Shown: positions 1-7,691 of the stretch, piece after piece
Numbering within the stretch: the first letter of the stretch is position 1
How the letters are laid out: each line of letters starts with the position of its first letter
Assembly: GCA_037890055.1 (NCBI GenBank)
Contig: JBBKBD010000005.1
DNA length: 64,000 bases
DNA from: Mediannikoviicoccus sp037890055
Lineage (GTDB): Bacteria > Bacillota > Clostridia > Tissierellales > Peptoniphilaceae
Strand: one strand, 5' to 3'
Program-made: the position numbers and the translations under genes
Notes under the pieces: model-generated
Databases searched by the model: none
The model's input: only the letters and a program-made list of their open reading frames with translations
Told to the model about the DNA's origin: nothing

Positions 1-601
1 GCAAAAGCAAGAGCTTTTCGATGAAAAGATTGCAGTTGAAGTTGAACCACTAAACAATTTTGTCCTAGGAGAAGACTATCATCAAGACTATTTAGATAAA
101 AATCCAGGAGGCTATTGCCATATTAATCTTGCACTGGCAGATGAACCGCTTGATACAAAGGGAAAAGTAATTGAGAAAGACCAAAGTGAATTAAAGAAAA
201 AACTTACGGAAGAAGAGTACCGAGTAACTCAAGAAGATAAAACGGAAAGAGCCTTTACTTCTGAATATGACGACTTTTACGAAGAGGGAATTTATGTGGA
301 TGTAGTAAGTGGAGAGCCACTATTTTCTTCAAAGGACAAATATGATGCAGGCTGTGGATGGCCTTCATTTACAAAGCCAATCGACTCAAATATAAATTAC
401 AAAAGCGACAACTCTTTTAACATGAGCAGAGTTGAAGTTAGAAGTAAAAGCGGCGACTCACATCTTGGCCATGTGTTTAATGACGGTCCAAAGGACAAAG
501 GCGGCGCAAGGTATTGTATAAATGGTGCGTCGCTTAGATTTATTCCGCTAAGCAAGATGGAAGAAGAGGGCTACGGCGACTATATTGATAAAGTAAAATG
601 A
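1..601 (+). CDS. msrAB: Peptide methionine sulfoxide reductase MsrA/MsrB fusion, 3' part
   Basis: Repairs oxidised methionine in proteins. The reading frame is open from base 2 and enters the window already coding, so the 5' part including the MsrA catalytic Cys is missing. The first ~50 residues are the end of an MsrA domain (GEDYHQDYLDKNPGGYCHI). After a charged linker comes MsrB, with CGWPSFTKPI, a SHLGHVFNDGP metal/active-site stretch and GARYCIN, which carries the MsrB catalytic Cys. The two CxxC zinc motifs of zinc-type MsrB are not visible. A-then-B order is common in Firmicutes. A strong hairpin terminator follows directly, so this is the end of its transcript. Confidence 0.93.
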   Translation, partial: QKQELFDEKIAVEVEPLNNFVLGEDYHQDYLDKNPGGYCHINLALADEPLDTKGKVIEKDQSELKKKLTEEEYRVTQEDKTERAFTSEYDDFYEEGIYVDVVSGEPLFSSKDKYDAGCGWPSFTKPIDSNINYKSDNSFNMSRVEVRSKSGDSHLGHVFNDGPKDKGGARYCINGASLRFIPLSKMEEEGYGDYIDKVK

Positions 602-606
602 TTAAT

Positions 607-631
607 AAGGAGACGAAAGTCTTCTTTTTTT
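607..631 (+). terminator. Intrinsic terminator after msrAB
   Basis: Stem 607-614 pairs with 619-626 around a GAAA loop, followed by a T run to about 631. Confidence 0.85.
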
Positions 632-877
632 GTGGTAATTTTTTTATTTTTTATTTCTAATTGATAATGGGGTGTGAAAATTTTTTGAATTTTAATCGAA
701 ACTTGCTGCTTCAAAAAGTAAAAAACAAAGTTTGAATTTTAAAACTATTTTTATTATGAAAAATATTTTTGAATTATCTAAAAAGATTAGTCAAGAGAAG
801 TTAACAAGAAACAAATAGCTAAATATAAAGCTTTACAACATGTTTAAGTGAAATAAAAATAATAATCTACATTTAAA

Positions 878-892
878 TGATAAGCGTTATCA
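878..892. promoter_or_regulatory. Upstream Fur-family (Zur-like) box
   Basis: TGATAAGCGTTATCA is a perfect 6-3-6 palindrome. It matches the Fur/Zur/PerR 7-1-7 consensus (TGATAATNATTATCA) at all but the two bases flanking the centre. It lies about 55 bp upstream of the -35 of the zinc operon promoter. The metal sensed is inferred from the downstream genes. The rest of 632-1138 is AT-rich non-coding DNA with a second box, a promoter and a ~155-nt leader; I see no gene there. Confidence 0.7.
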
Positions 893-947
893 AAATGGCT
901 TGATTTCAATGTTTAAGCAAGGTTAACAAAAATATTATAAAAAAAAT

Positions 948-976
948 TTGCATTAAACAATAAATGGTGCTACAAT
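948..976 (+). promoter_or_regulatory. Promoter of the zinc uptake operon
   Basis: -35 TTGCAT (948-953), 17-bp spacer, -10 TACAAT (971-976). Transcription would start near 983, giving a leader of about 155 nt before the first gene. No other good sigma-A-like promoter was found between the upstream terminator and 1139. Confidence 0.7.
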
Positions 977-987
977 TGTCGTTGAAA

Positions 988-1002
988 TGATAATCAATAT
1001 CA
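988..1002. promoter_or_regulatory. Fur-family (Zur-like) operator at the transcription start
   Basis: TGATAATCAATATCA differs from the TGATAATNATTATCA consensus at one defined base. It begins about 5 bp downstream of the predicted start site, where a bound repressor would block initiation or clearance. Zur is the natural candidate because all four downstream genes concern zinc; no regulator gene of this family lies in the window. Confidence 0.78.
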
Positions 1003-1138
1003 CCCCAAATCCGATTGTCATTAAAAATCCTTGCCATTTGTAGCTAATGGATTTTACATATTAAAATTCATAAAGTAACTAACTTACCCCCTATAAGTTT
1101 GGTGCTATAAATGGCGAGGACAAATTTAGGAGAAAAAA

Positions 1139-1783
1139 ATGAAAAATAGTTTTAAAATTCTTTTGGCATTTGCCATAGTTGGAATGTTTGCTTTTACAGG
1201 TTGTGAAAAGAGTGGAGACAAAGACAGCACCACTGCAGGTAATGTAACAACAGAAGAAAGCGCAGGACATGATCATGACCTCGATCATGATGATGAAGAG
1301 GGAGAAGTTTCTCTTTCTGACTGGGATGGCGAATGGAATAGTATAGCTACTTATGCTGATGATGAAAAAGTTCAAGGAGCATACAAGGAAGTAGCTGAAA
1401 GAGATAAGATTACTGAAGAAGAAGCAAAGCAAAACTTTGCAGAACATGTTAAGGTTGACTTTGGCGCAGTTAAGATTGGAGATGGAAAGATCACTTTCTA
1501 TGACGCTCCAAATGGAAAAGAAATTGACAGTTCAAACTTTGAGTATGTTGACAAACATCCAATGGAACATGGTGGAAAGACTTACTACTGGTATGAATTC
1601 AAGTCAGATGGAAAGTATGAACATATTTTATTAATGCCTGTTCATGGTGAAGAGACCATGCCTCACTTCCACTTAAGAACAGGAAGCGACGTTGAAAGTA
1701 TGTTAAGCATGGATGACTGGTATCCTACTTTCGTTAGTCCAGCAGTAACTCTTGACCAAGTTTATGAGGAGATAGCTGAATAA
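1139..1783 (+). CDS. ZinT-like zinc-binding lipoprotein
   Basis: Predicted extracytoplasmic zinc-capture lipoprotein, 214 aa. The N-terminal signal ends in a lipobox (FTGC, Cys22). A short His/Asp-rich stretch (HDHDLDHDD) follows, likely a metal sponge, then a ZinT (YodA) domain starting LSDWDGEWNS. It contains the family-type HFHLRTG histidine cluster and ends near the DQVYEEI helix. ZinT proteins bind zinc and hand it to ZnuA-type receptors. Start chosen at the ATG after AGGAG at ~1130. It is the first gene of the operon under the Fur-like box and 22 bp from the ZnuA gene. Assignment to ZinT is secure; the direction of zinc transfer is inferred. Confidence 0.88.
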   Translation: MKNSFKILLAFAIVGMFAFTGCEKSGDKDSTTAGNVTTEESAGHDHDLDHDDEEGEVSLSDWDGEWNSIATYADDEKVQGAYKEVAERDKITEEEAKQNFAEHVKVDFGAVKIGDGKITFYDAPNGKEIDSSNFEYVDKHPMEHGGKTYYWYEFKSDGKYEHILLMPVHGEETMPHFHLRTGSDVESMLSMDDWYPTFVSPAVTLDQVYEEIAE

Positions 1784-1805
1784 AAATTTTAGTTAAGGAG
1801 GTAGT

Positions 1806-3101
1806 ATGAAAAAGAAAATAATTTCATTGTTTTTAATTTTACTGAGCCTTCTTACCTTTACTGGCTGTAAGACAAGTGGAAAGGATAAAGAAAAACCAAT
1901 AGTCTACACTTCTTTTTATCCTGTATACAGCCTTGCAAAAGAGGTTTTTGGAGATACGGTGGATCTTAGAATCTTTATGCCACTAAGTCAAGATCCACAT
2001 CTCTGGGAGCCATCTCCAAAAAAGATGAAAGAGCTTTCACAGGCGGACCTTTTAATTATTAATGGCGCAAACCTTGAAAAGTGGGCGGACAAAATACCAC
2101 AGCTCTTACCAGATCTTGAAATATTAAATTTGGCGGGAGGAGTCAATCTTATTTCCTATAAGGGTGCCGCTGCCATAGGAGACTTTCAATATTTGGCAAA
2201 AGCTGACCTGACCAAGCAAGAGTATAAAATAGAATTTGGTCACACCCATGAAAAGAGCCTTAGGATGGCCTTTGTACCCTATGATGAAAATTTTTCGGAA
2301 AAGGAAATGATTAAAATAGGACGAAAGATTATGGAGTCAGAGGGCGAAGTGGTAGCTCAAGAGGATGTTATTAAGGTGGAAAAAAATAAGGTCTATGCCC
2401 TTGAGATGGGCCATGAGTCGGGAGAGATTTTCTTTAAACTTCCCAATGCGGGCAAGTGGTTAATCTACACCGACAGAGTTTCATCAGACATGTTGTCCTA
2501 TGAGTTTTTTGACTCAAAGGAACAAAAGTTGACCTTTGAAACATTAAGAGATAAATCTACAACCTCTGAGGACAAGATAACTTACGATCCTCACACTTGG
2601 ATGAGCATTAGAAATGCAAAGCGATTTGTAAATGATATGGAATATGTGGCAAGTAAAAAATTTCCAAAGTATCAAAAGGTATATAGAAAAAATGCATCCA
2701 AGTTAGTGCAAGAATTAACTACCTTAGATTATAAATATAGAGAACTTTTCGATAATGTGGAAAGAAAAGAGTTTATTGTAAGCCACTATGCATTTGCATA
2801 TTTGGCAAAAGACTTCTCCCTAGCTCAGTATCCTCTACAAAGTTTAACCAGTATGGAAGCGCCAAGCATAAAAAAAATAGTAAGGGTAATAAACGAATCT
2901 AAAAACAAAGGCATTAAAACTATATTTTATGAATATGGAATGCCAACAAATGGTGCTGACATAATAGCGGAGGAGATAGGCGCAGATCTTAAGGGCCTAA
3001 TATCCATGGAATATTTAAATAGGGATATGGAGAAAGTTGGAGACAGGTATATAGATTTTATGGAGTACAACTTGAAATCCATATATGAGTCTTTGAGGTG
3101 A
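1806..3101 (+). CDS. znuA: Zinc ABC transporter substrate-binding lipoprotein (ZnuA-like) with an inserted domain
   Basis: Captures zinc (possibly manganese) outside the membrane for ZnuBC; 431 aa, against ~300 usual. Lipobox TFTGC gives a lipidated Cys21. The cluster A-I fold is recognisable in two halves: residues 30-115 with PHLWEPSP (His64), and 260-431 with DPHTWMS (His263), SHYAFAYLAKDF (His327) and IFYEYG (Glu375). Between them residues ~118-258 form an extra block of ~140 aa where ZnuA proteins usually have a His-rich loop. The block is beta-rich in appearance and has a GHTHEKS stretch and a second GHESGE stretch. RBS GGAGG at 1798-1802. znuC follows 4 bp later. Confidence 0.9.
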   Translation: MKKKIISLFLILLSLLTFTGCKTSGKDKEKPIVYTSFYPVYSLAKEVFGDTVDLRIFMPLSQDPHLWEPSPKKMKELSQADLLIINGANLEKWADKIPQLLPDLEILNLAGGVNLISYKGAAAIGDFQYLAKADLTKQEYKIEFGHTHEKSLRMAFVPYDENFSEKEMIKIGRKIMESEGEVVAQEDVIKVEKNKVYALEMGHESGEIFFKLPNAGKWLIYTDRVSSDMLSYEFFDSKEQKLTFETLRDKSTTSEDKITYDPHTWMSIRNAKRFVNDMEYVASKKFPKYQKVYRKNASKLVQELTTLDYKYRELFDNVERKEFIVSHYAFAYLAKDFSLAQYPLQSLTSMEAPSIKKIVRVINESKNKGIKTIFYEYGMPTNGADIIAEEIGADLKGLISMEYLNRDMEKVGDRYIDFMEYNLKSIYESLR

Positions 3102-3105
3102 GAAG

Positions 3106-3771
3106 ATGAAAGCAATAGAAGTTAAAAATTTAGATTTTAGCTATGGCGAAAATAAAGTTTTAAATGACATTAACTTTACTGCTAATGTGGGAGATGTAAT
3201 TGTTATCACAGGAGAAAACGGCTGTGGAAAGTCCACCCTTATAAAGGTGATGACTGGAGAGAACACTCCCGACAGAGGAGAAGTTAATATTTTAGAAGAA
3301 CCCATAGATAATAAAATTATAAAAAAAATAGGATATGTACCCCAAAGTCAAGGAGATAACTTTATAGCATTTCCCCTGACATCAAAGGAGCTTGTAGTAT
3401 TACAGGCCTATGATGAGTTTGGATTTATAAAGATACCAAGCAGAAAGCTTTATAAAAAGGTGGAGGAAATATTAAAGACTCTCGGACTTGAGGAATATAT
3501 AAACACTCCCGTTTCAGAACTATCGGGAGGACTTAGACAGAGAGTGATGATTGCAAGAGCACTTATGAACGAGCCATCTATTTTGATTTTCGACGAGCCA
3601 ACTGCTGGTGTTGACGAAGATTCAAAAAAATATTTGGCGGAAATTCTAAAGAAGCTCAACGACAAACATAATAGCACAATTATCCTTGTAACCCACGAAT
3701 TAAGTTGGATTAAGGACAATATAAACACTCCTTATATATATAAAATAAGTCAAGGAGGGATATCATGTTAG
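3106..3771 (+). CDS. znuC: Zinc/manganese ABC transporter ATPase
   Basis: ATP-hydrolysing subunit of the ZnuABC-type importer, cytoplasmic face, 221 aa. Walker A GENGCGKST (residues 36-44), Q-loop near VPQSQ, signature LSGGLRQRV, Walker B ILIFDEPTAGVD, and a switch His in LVTHEL. Only 4 bp separate it from the receptor gene, and it overlaps the permease gene by 7 bp, so the three are translationally coupled. Confidence 0.92.
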   Translation: MKAIEVKNLDFSYGENKVLNDINFTANVGDVIVITGENGCGKSTLIKVMTGENTPDRGEVNILEEPIDNKIIKKIGYVPQSQGDNFIAFPLTSKELVVLQAYDEFGFIKIPSRKLYKKVEEILKTLGLEEYINTPVSELSGGLRQRVMIARALMNEPSILIFDEPTAGVDEDSKKYLAEILKKLNDKHNSTIILVTHELSWIKDNINTPYIYKISQGGISC

Positions 3772-4604
3772 CCTTTAAATTTATGCAGCGTACGTTGATT
3801 GTTTCAATGATGATATCAATAATGATACCTTTAATTGGGATTGTACTTGTAAATAGAAAGACTTCAATGATTGGAGATGCGCTATCCCACGTTTCCTTGG
3901 CGGGAGTTGCCGCTGGACTAATACTAAGCATCAATCCACTTATCGGAGGAGTAATAGCATGTATTATAGGTGCCTTTGGAATAGAAGGCATCAGAAAAAA
4001 GTTTCCGCACTATGGAGACATGGCAACAGGAATGATAACGGCTGTTGGACTTGGTATTGCGGCGGTGCTTTCCGACTTTGCGCCGGGAGGTAATAGCTTC
4101 GAAGCCTATTTATTTGGAAGTATCGTGTCCATATCAAAGATGGACCTAATACTTATTTCAATAACATTTTTATTGGTGGTGACTATGTCCATAATATTTT
4201 ACGGTGGTTTATTAAACATCTGTATTAGTCCAAACCTTGCAAGGCTTGCAGGAGTGAATACAAAATTCATAAACGGACTCTTTACTTTTCTAGCCTCCAT
4301 CACCGTAGCATTGTCATCAAAAGTAATAGGAGCTTTGATGGTTACTTCATTAATAGTGCTTCCAGTAGCAAACGCATTAATGGTTAGTAAAAGTTATAAA
4401 GAAACCTATATCTACACCATACTATTCGGAATGCTTCATACAATGTCGGGAGTTTTATTCTCCTACTACTTTGACGTAAAACCCGGAGGAGCCATAGTGG
4501 TGTTTGCAGGACTGGGACTTTCTATAACATTTATTATTACAAAATTAAGAGAAAGAGCATTAAAGAAAACGGAAGTAATATTAAGAGAACAACCTGAGAA
4601 TTAA
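3765..4604 (+). CDS. znuB: Zinc/manganese ABC transporter permease
   Basis: Membrane channel subunit of the importer, ABC-3 family, 279 aa with about eight hydrophobic segments. Family-typical stretches include DALSHVSLAGVAAG near residues 37-50 and the SKVIGALMVTSLIVLPVANA region. RBS AAGGAGGG at 3752-3759, inside the end of znuC. It is the last gene of the zinc operon and is followed by a hairpin. Confidence 0.92.
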   Translation: MLAFKFMQRTLIVSMMISIMIPLIGIVLVNRKTSMIGDALSHVSLAGVAAGLILSINPLIGGVIACIIGAFGIEGIRKKFPHYGDMATGMITAVGLGIAAVLSDFAPGGNSFEAYLFGSIVSISKMDLILISITFLLVVTMSIIFYGGLLNICISPNLARLAGVNTKFINGLFTFLASITVALSSKVIGALMVTSLIVLPVANALMVSKSYKETYIYTILFGMLHTMSGVLFSYYFDVKPGGAIVVFAGLGLSITFIITKLRERALKKTEVILREQPEN

Positions 4605-4605
4605 T

Positions 4606-4635
4606 ATAACCCTCATCCCAATGGATGGGGGTTAT
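4606..4635 (+). terminator. Hairpin after the zinc operon
   Basis: A 13-bp stem (4606-4618 with 4623-4635, one G-T pair) with loop CAAT. The T tract after it is poor, so termination may be incomplete. Confidence 0.6.
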
Positions 4636-4671
4636 TGCTATAGTAAAAATATTATGTTATTCTAGACTATG

Positions 4672-4705
4672 AAGTGTTTACTTGGCACCCACTTAAAAAA
4701 TCAAG
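4672..4705 (+). promoter_or_regulatory. preQ1-I riboswitch aptamer
   Basis: P1 stem AAGTG (4672-4676) pairs with CACTT (4690-4694). The loop TTTACTTGGCACC is followed by an A-rich strand (4695-4700) and CAAG (4702-4705), which can pair with CTTG in the loop (4681-4684) to make the H-type pseudoknot of class I preQ1 riboswitches. It lies in the leader of a QueT transporter gene, the expected target. The match was made by eye against the known B. subtilis aptamer. Confidence 0.85.
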
Positions 4706-4712
4706 ATGTGAT

Positions 4713-4759
4713 GGATATCTGTCTCGTCTTTTGGCGAGACTTTTTTATTTTAGATATCC
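4713..4759 (+). terminator. Riboswitch expression platform with intrinsic terminator
   Basis: GTCTCG (4721-4726) pairs with CGAGAC (4735-4740), followed by six T (4741-4746): a terminator just after the aptamer. An outer perfect 8-bp pairing, GGATATCT (4713-4720) with AGATATCC (4752-4759), encloses the terminator and its T run. A second CTTGGTG at 4759-4765 copies the aptamer loop sequence and could compete for the CAAG strand. Confidence 0.75.
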
Positions 4760-4800
4760 TTGGTGTCATAAAACATAAATATTTTTTAAGGAGATGTTTT

Positions 4801-5301
4801 ATGAACAAAAAATTTAATCAAAAATTCTTAGTTAGACAGGGAATCGTTGCGGCGCTTTATGCAGTGCTAACACTGGCATTCCCAAACCTTGCCTATGGAC
4901 CATTACAGTTTAGGGCATCAGAAGCAATGACTCTGCTTGCATTCTTTAACCCAGAGTACATTTGGGGACTTACTCTTGGATGCTTTCTTGCAAATATCTT
5001 CAGTCCATATATACTGGATATAATTGTAGGAACATTTGCATCCTTCATTGCAGTTTACTTTATGAGTAAGTGCAAGAATATTTTTGTGGCGTCTATTATA
5101 CCGGCCATAGCAAATATTTTAATCGGAGTACAAATCTATTTTGTAACAAAGGGAGAGGCGGCGTTCTTTTTAACAACAGGACAAATAATGCTTTCTGAGA
5201 TAATTATTGTTACAATAATAGGAGTACCACTATTTAAACTACTTACAAAAAATAAAGAGTTCGTAAATATTCTAGACCTAGATAAGAGAGGACTCGTTTA
5301 A
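4801..5301 (+). CDS. queT: QueT-family queuosine precursor transporter
   Basis: Membrane uptake protein for a queuosine precursor (preQ1 or related), 166 aa, about five hydrophobic segments. The QFRASEAMTLLAFF motif near residues 37-50 is typical of QueT. Start fixed by AAGGAG at 4788-4793; the open frame extends upstream to 4669 but that part is the riboswitch and terminator, not protein. Regulation by the preQ1-I riboswitch fits. The epoxyqueuosine reductase gene queH lies at 25715, so the cell completes queuosine from an imported precursor. Confidence 0.9.
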   Translation: MNKKFNQKFLVRQGIVAALYAVLTLAFPNLAYGPLQFRASEAMTLLAFFNPEYIWGLTLGCFLANIFSPYILDIIVGTFASFIAVYFMSKCKNIFVASIIPAIANILIGVQIYFVTKGEAAFFLTTGQIMLSEIIIVTIIGVPLFKLLTKNKEFVNILDLDKRGLV

Positions 5302-5312
5302 AGGAGAACAAA

Positions 5313-6002
5313 ATGAAATGTATAGGAACCATCGGTAGATATTTCAATGGACCACTTTATAAATCTTCATATATAAAAGAAAGTTCACTAAACTTGGCGA
5401 AGAAATCTGATATTGTACTTTTTTCACTGCCAATAACGAAAGATGAAGCTATAATAGATGAATTACTTTTAAAACTTGACGGGATTTTTATTAGTGGAGA
5501 TGAAGAAGTAAATCCATTTTTATTTGGACAAGATCCTATAGACAATAGAGGAAAGTTTGACCTATTACAAGATGATGTAGAACTTATCTACATTGAAAGG
5601 GCAATAAAAAATAATATTCCACTACTTGTTACAGGAAGGGGAGCGCTTTTATTAAATATCTACTTTGGTGGAAACCTATACCGAGATTTAGAAAAAGAAT
5701 TAGGCACAGAAGTGTATCACAAAGGTGAAGAAGGAAGTACATTTCACTTTGTGGAATTAGAAAAATCATTTTTAAAAGATGTCTTTAAAGAAGAAAAAAT
5801 CGTAGTGCCATCAAACCACAGACAGGGCATAAAAGTCCTGGGAAGTGGAATGAAAGTTACGGGAAGATCTTTAGATGGACTTGCAGAAGTTATAGAGCCT
5901 GATGGTAACGAAAAACTCCTAGGACTACAATTTAACTTGGAAGATATGGAAATGGCAGTCAAGATATTAAAAGAGTTTTTTAAAGGAGGCCATTATGAGT
6001 AA
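5313..6002 (+). CDS. Inactive C26-type glutamine amidotransferase-like protein
   Basis: 229 aa with the class I glutamine amidotransferase fold of the gamma-glutamyl-GABA hydrolase group. It aligns with the next gene along most of its length, but the nucleophile motif GVCRGLQ is replaced by VTGRGAL (Gly108 where Cys belongs). The catalytic FHPE is replaced by FNLE (Asn208), and the conserved IHHQAI by NHRQGI. It should therefore not hydrolyse by the usual mechanism and may be a partner, sensor or chaperone of its active neighbour, which it overlaps by 8 bp. RBS AAGGAG 11 bp after queT. Fold call is good; role unknown. Confidence 0.8.
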   Translation: MKCIGTIGRYFNGPLYKSSYIKESSLNLAKKSDIVLFSLPITKDEAIIDELLLKLDGIFISGDEEVNPFLFGQDPIDNRGKFDLLQDDVELIYIERAIKNNIPLLVTGRGALLLNIYFGGNLYRDLEKELGTEVYHKGEEGSTFHFVELEKSFLKDVFKEEKIVVPSNHRQGIKVLGSGMKVTGRSLDGLAEVIEPDGNEKLLGLQFNLEDMEMAVKILKEFFKGGHYE

Positions 6003-6693
6003 GATAATAGGAATACCTCTTTGGACACATTCAGATGTGGTCAGGCGACAAGAAACAAATAATAGTTTTGTGGAAAAACTAATATCGTTAAATGCCATTC
6101 CATTAATGTATCCTCAACAACCAGACGACAGGTCGGTGAATGAGTTTATAAATCGAATAGACGGACTTATCCTTACGGGAGGGGCGGATGTGTCCACAGT
6201 ATTATATAAAGAAGAGATGTCTAATGCCCTACAAGAGACCCAGTACCATAGGGACCTTGTTGAAATGAAAATACTAAAAAAAGCAGTGGAAAAACAAATC
6301 CCAATCTTTGGAGTGTGTAGAGGACTACAGCTAATAAATGTATTCTTTGGAGGAACCCTTTATCAAGATATCTACTCACAGTTTGATAATCCGTTCCTAC
6401 ATTCAGATAAAAACGACAAGGGATATGAATACCATCATATGATTGAAACGGTGGAAGGAAGTATTTTAAGACGTGTCCTTGGAGAAAGGGATTATGTAAA
6501 CTCCATTCACCACCAGGCCATTAAAGACCTGGGACAGGGACTAAAAGTTACTGCGAGAGCATCAGACAAGATGATTGAAGGCATAGAACATGAAAGCCTT
6601 CCAATATTTGCAACACAGTTTCATCCCGAACTTGATAAGTACAATGACAAGTATATAGATATATTTAAAGCATTTTTAGAAATGATAAAGTAG
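5995..6693 (+). CDS. Gamma-glutamyl-gamma-aminobutyrate hydrolase family protein (peptidase C26)
   Basis: 232 aa class I glutamine amidotransferase-fold hydrolase with an intact catalytic set: Cys108 in GVCRGLQLINVFFGG, His210 and Glu212 in QFHPE. The family-typical SIHHQAIKDLG is also present. Relatives cleave gamma-glutamyl amides such as gamma-Glu-GABA (PuuD) or poly/oligo-gamma-glutamate; the substrate here cannot be read from the sequence. RBS AAGGAGG at 5983-5989 inside the upstream paralogue, giving coupled translation of an inactive and an active copy. A bidirectional terminator follows. Confidence 0.87.
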   Translation: MSKIIGIPLWTHSDVVRRQETNNSFVEKLISLNAIPLMYPQQPDDRSVNEFINRIDGLILTGGADVSTVLYKEEMSNALQETQYHRDLVEMKILKKAVEKQIPIFGVCRGLQLINVFFGGTLYQDIYSQFDNPFLHSDKNDKGYEYHHMIETVEGSILRRVLGERDYVNSIHHQAIKDLGQGLKVTARASDKMIEGIEHESLPIFATQFHPELDKYNDKYIDIFKAFLEMIK

Positions 6694-6714
6694 CCGATTG
6701 ACGGCTACTTTTTT
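6687..6714. terminator. Bidirectional terminator between the C26 gene and the LysR gene
   Basis: A 10-bp stem, 6687-6696 with 6702-6711, loop ATTGA, with T-rich sequence on the plus side and A-rich on the other. It contains the stop codons of both convergent genes. Confidence 0.85.
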
Positions 6715-7628
6715 ATTGACTCATTATGCTTTTTTGCATAGTCTTTTAAAATTTCATAAAATTTCTCGCCTATGCTTGAAAGTGTTACGTCCTCATGGAC
6801 AATTGTACCAATAATAATCTCTTCATCTGCAGAAACGGGGATTGAAATAATATCCTGATCATGCAGGTACTCTGGGAAGATACCTGAAGAAAAGGTGTAG
6901 GCGTTTAGCCCCATCATAAAGTTTACCACGGCGGCTCTGTCTGACACATTTATGGATCTTTCCACTGGAAGGTTGCTAAAGACTTCTTCGCTATAGTAAA
7001 AGGCGTTATACATTCCCTGGTTAAATGAAATCTTTGGGTATTCCCTTAAGTCTTCTAGGTCAATTAATTCTTCCTTTGCCAGTGGATGTTCTTTATATAC
7101 GAACACATGGGGTTTTGCCCTAACAAGTTCTTCAAAGATTAAGTTGTTTTCTGAAAGAATTTTTCTAATAACTGCCTCGTTGTACTTTGAAAGGTACAGT
7201 ATTCCAATTTCCGAGTAAAGTGTCTTTACATTTTCGATAACTTCGTATGTAGTTGTTTCGCTAAGTGTAAAGTTGTAGTCATCTTCTTCATATTCCTTTA
7301 CCAACTCCACAAAGGCATGGGATACGAAGGGATAATGTTGTGACGATGCACAAAAGGATTTAATCTGTTTTGTCTTCTTAATATATTTTTCTTCCAAAAG
7401 GTCTGCTTGGGTTATAACCTGTCTTGCATAGCCTAAAAACTCCATCCCCTTGTGGGACAGAGTCACTCCTCTATTTGTCCTTATAAAGACTGTAAAGCCC
7501 AGTTCTTCCTCTAGCTCTTTGATTGAGTTTGAAAGACTCGGCTGTGATACATATAAATATTTTGCAGCTTCATTAATTGAACCCTTTTCTGCTACAATAA
7601 TAATATAGCGTAATTGTTGTAATGTCAT
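6705..7628 (-). CDS. LysR-family transcriptional regulator
   Basis: DNA-binding regulator, 307 aa. The N-terminal winged helix-turn-helix is typical (residues ~1-60: MTLQQLRYIIIVAEKGSINEAAK, with SQPSLSNSIKELEEELG as recognition helix). A periplasmic-binding-like effector domain fills the rest. Start taken at 7628 because AAGGAG (7635-7640 on this strand) sits 6 nt upstream; the frame is open 8 codons further but without an RBS. It is convergent with the C26 pair and divergent from the small membrane protein at 7692. Target and effector unknown. Confidence 0.88.
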   Translation of the reverse strand: MTLQQLRYIIIVAEKGSINEAAKYLYVSQPSLSNSIKELEEELGFTVFIRTNRGVTLSHKGMEFLGYARQVITQADLLEEKYIKKTKQIKSFCASSQHYPFVSHAFVELVKEYEEDDYNFTLSETTTYEVIENVKTLYSEIGILYLSKYNEAVIRKILSENNLIFEELVRAKPHVFVYKEHPLAKEELIDLEDLREYPKISFNQGMYNAFYYSEEVFSNLPVERSINVSDRAAVVNFMMGLNAYTFSSGIFPEYLHDQDIISIPVSADEEIIIGTIVHEDVTLSSIGEKFYEILKDYAKKHNESIKK

Positions 7629-7667
7629 TTTATTCTCCTTTGTAAATATCATACCACAATTTAGGGG

Positions 7668-7673
7668 TATAAT
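7668..7673 (+). promoter_or_regulatory. -10 element for the small membrane protein
   Basis: TATAAT 24 bp before the start codon at 7692. No convincing -35 at 17 bp, so it may need activation; the divergent LysR gene is a candidate. Confidence 0.4.
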
Positions 7674-7691
7674 ATAAGCAGGGGGATGATC

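Noticed and set aside
1023..1060. Possible riboswitch hairpin in the zinc operon leader
   Set aside because: Only a short, imperfect stem could be formed and it matches no metal riboswitch that I know.
4669..4800. N-terminal extension of the QueT reading frame
   Set aside because: The extra codons lie over the preQ1 aptamer and terminator; the true start at 4801 has a good RBS.
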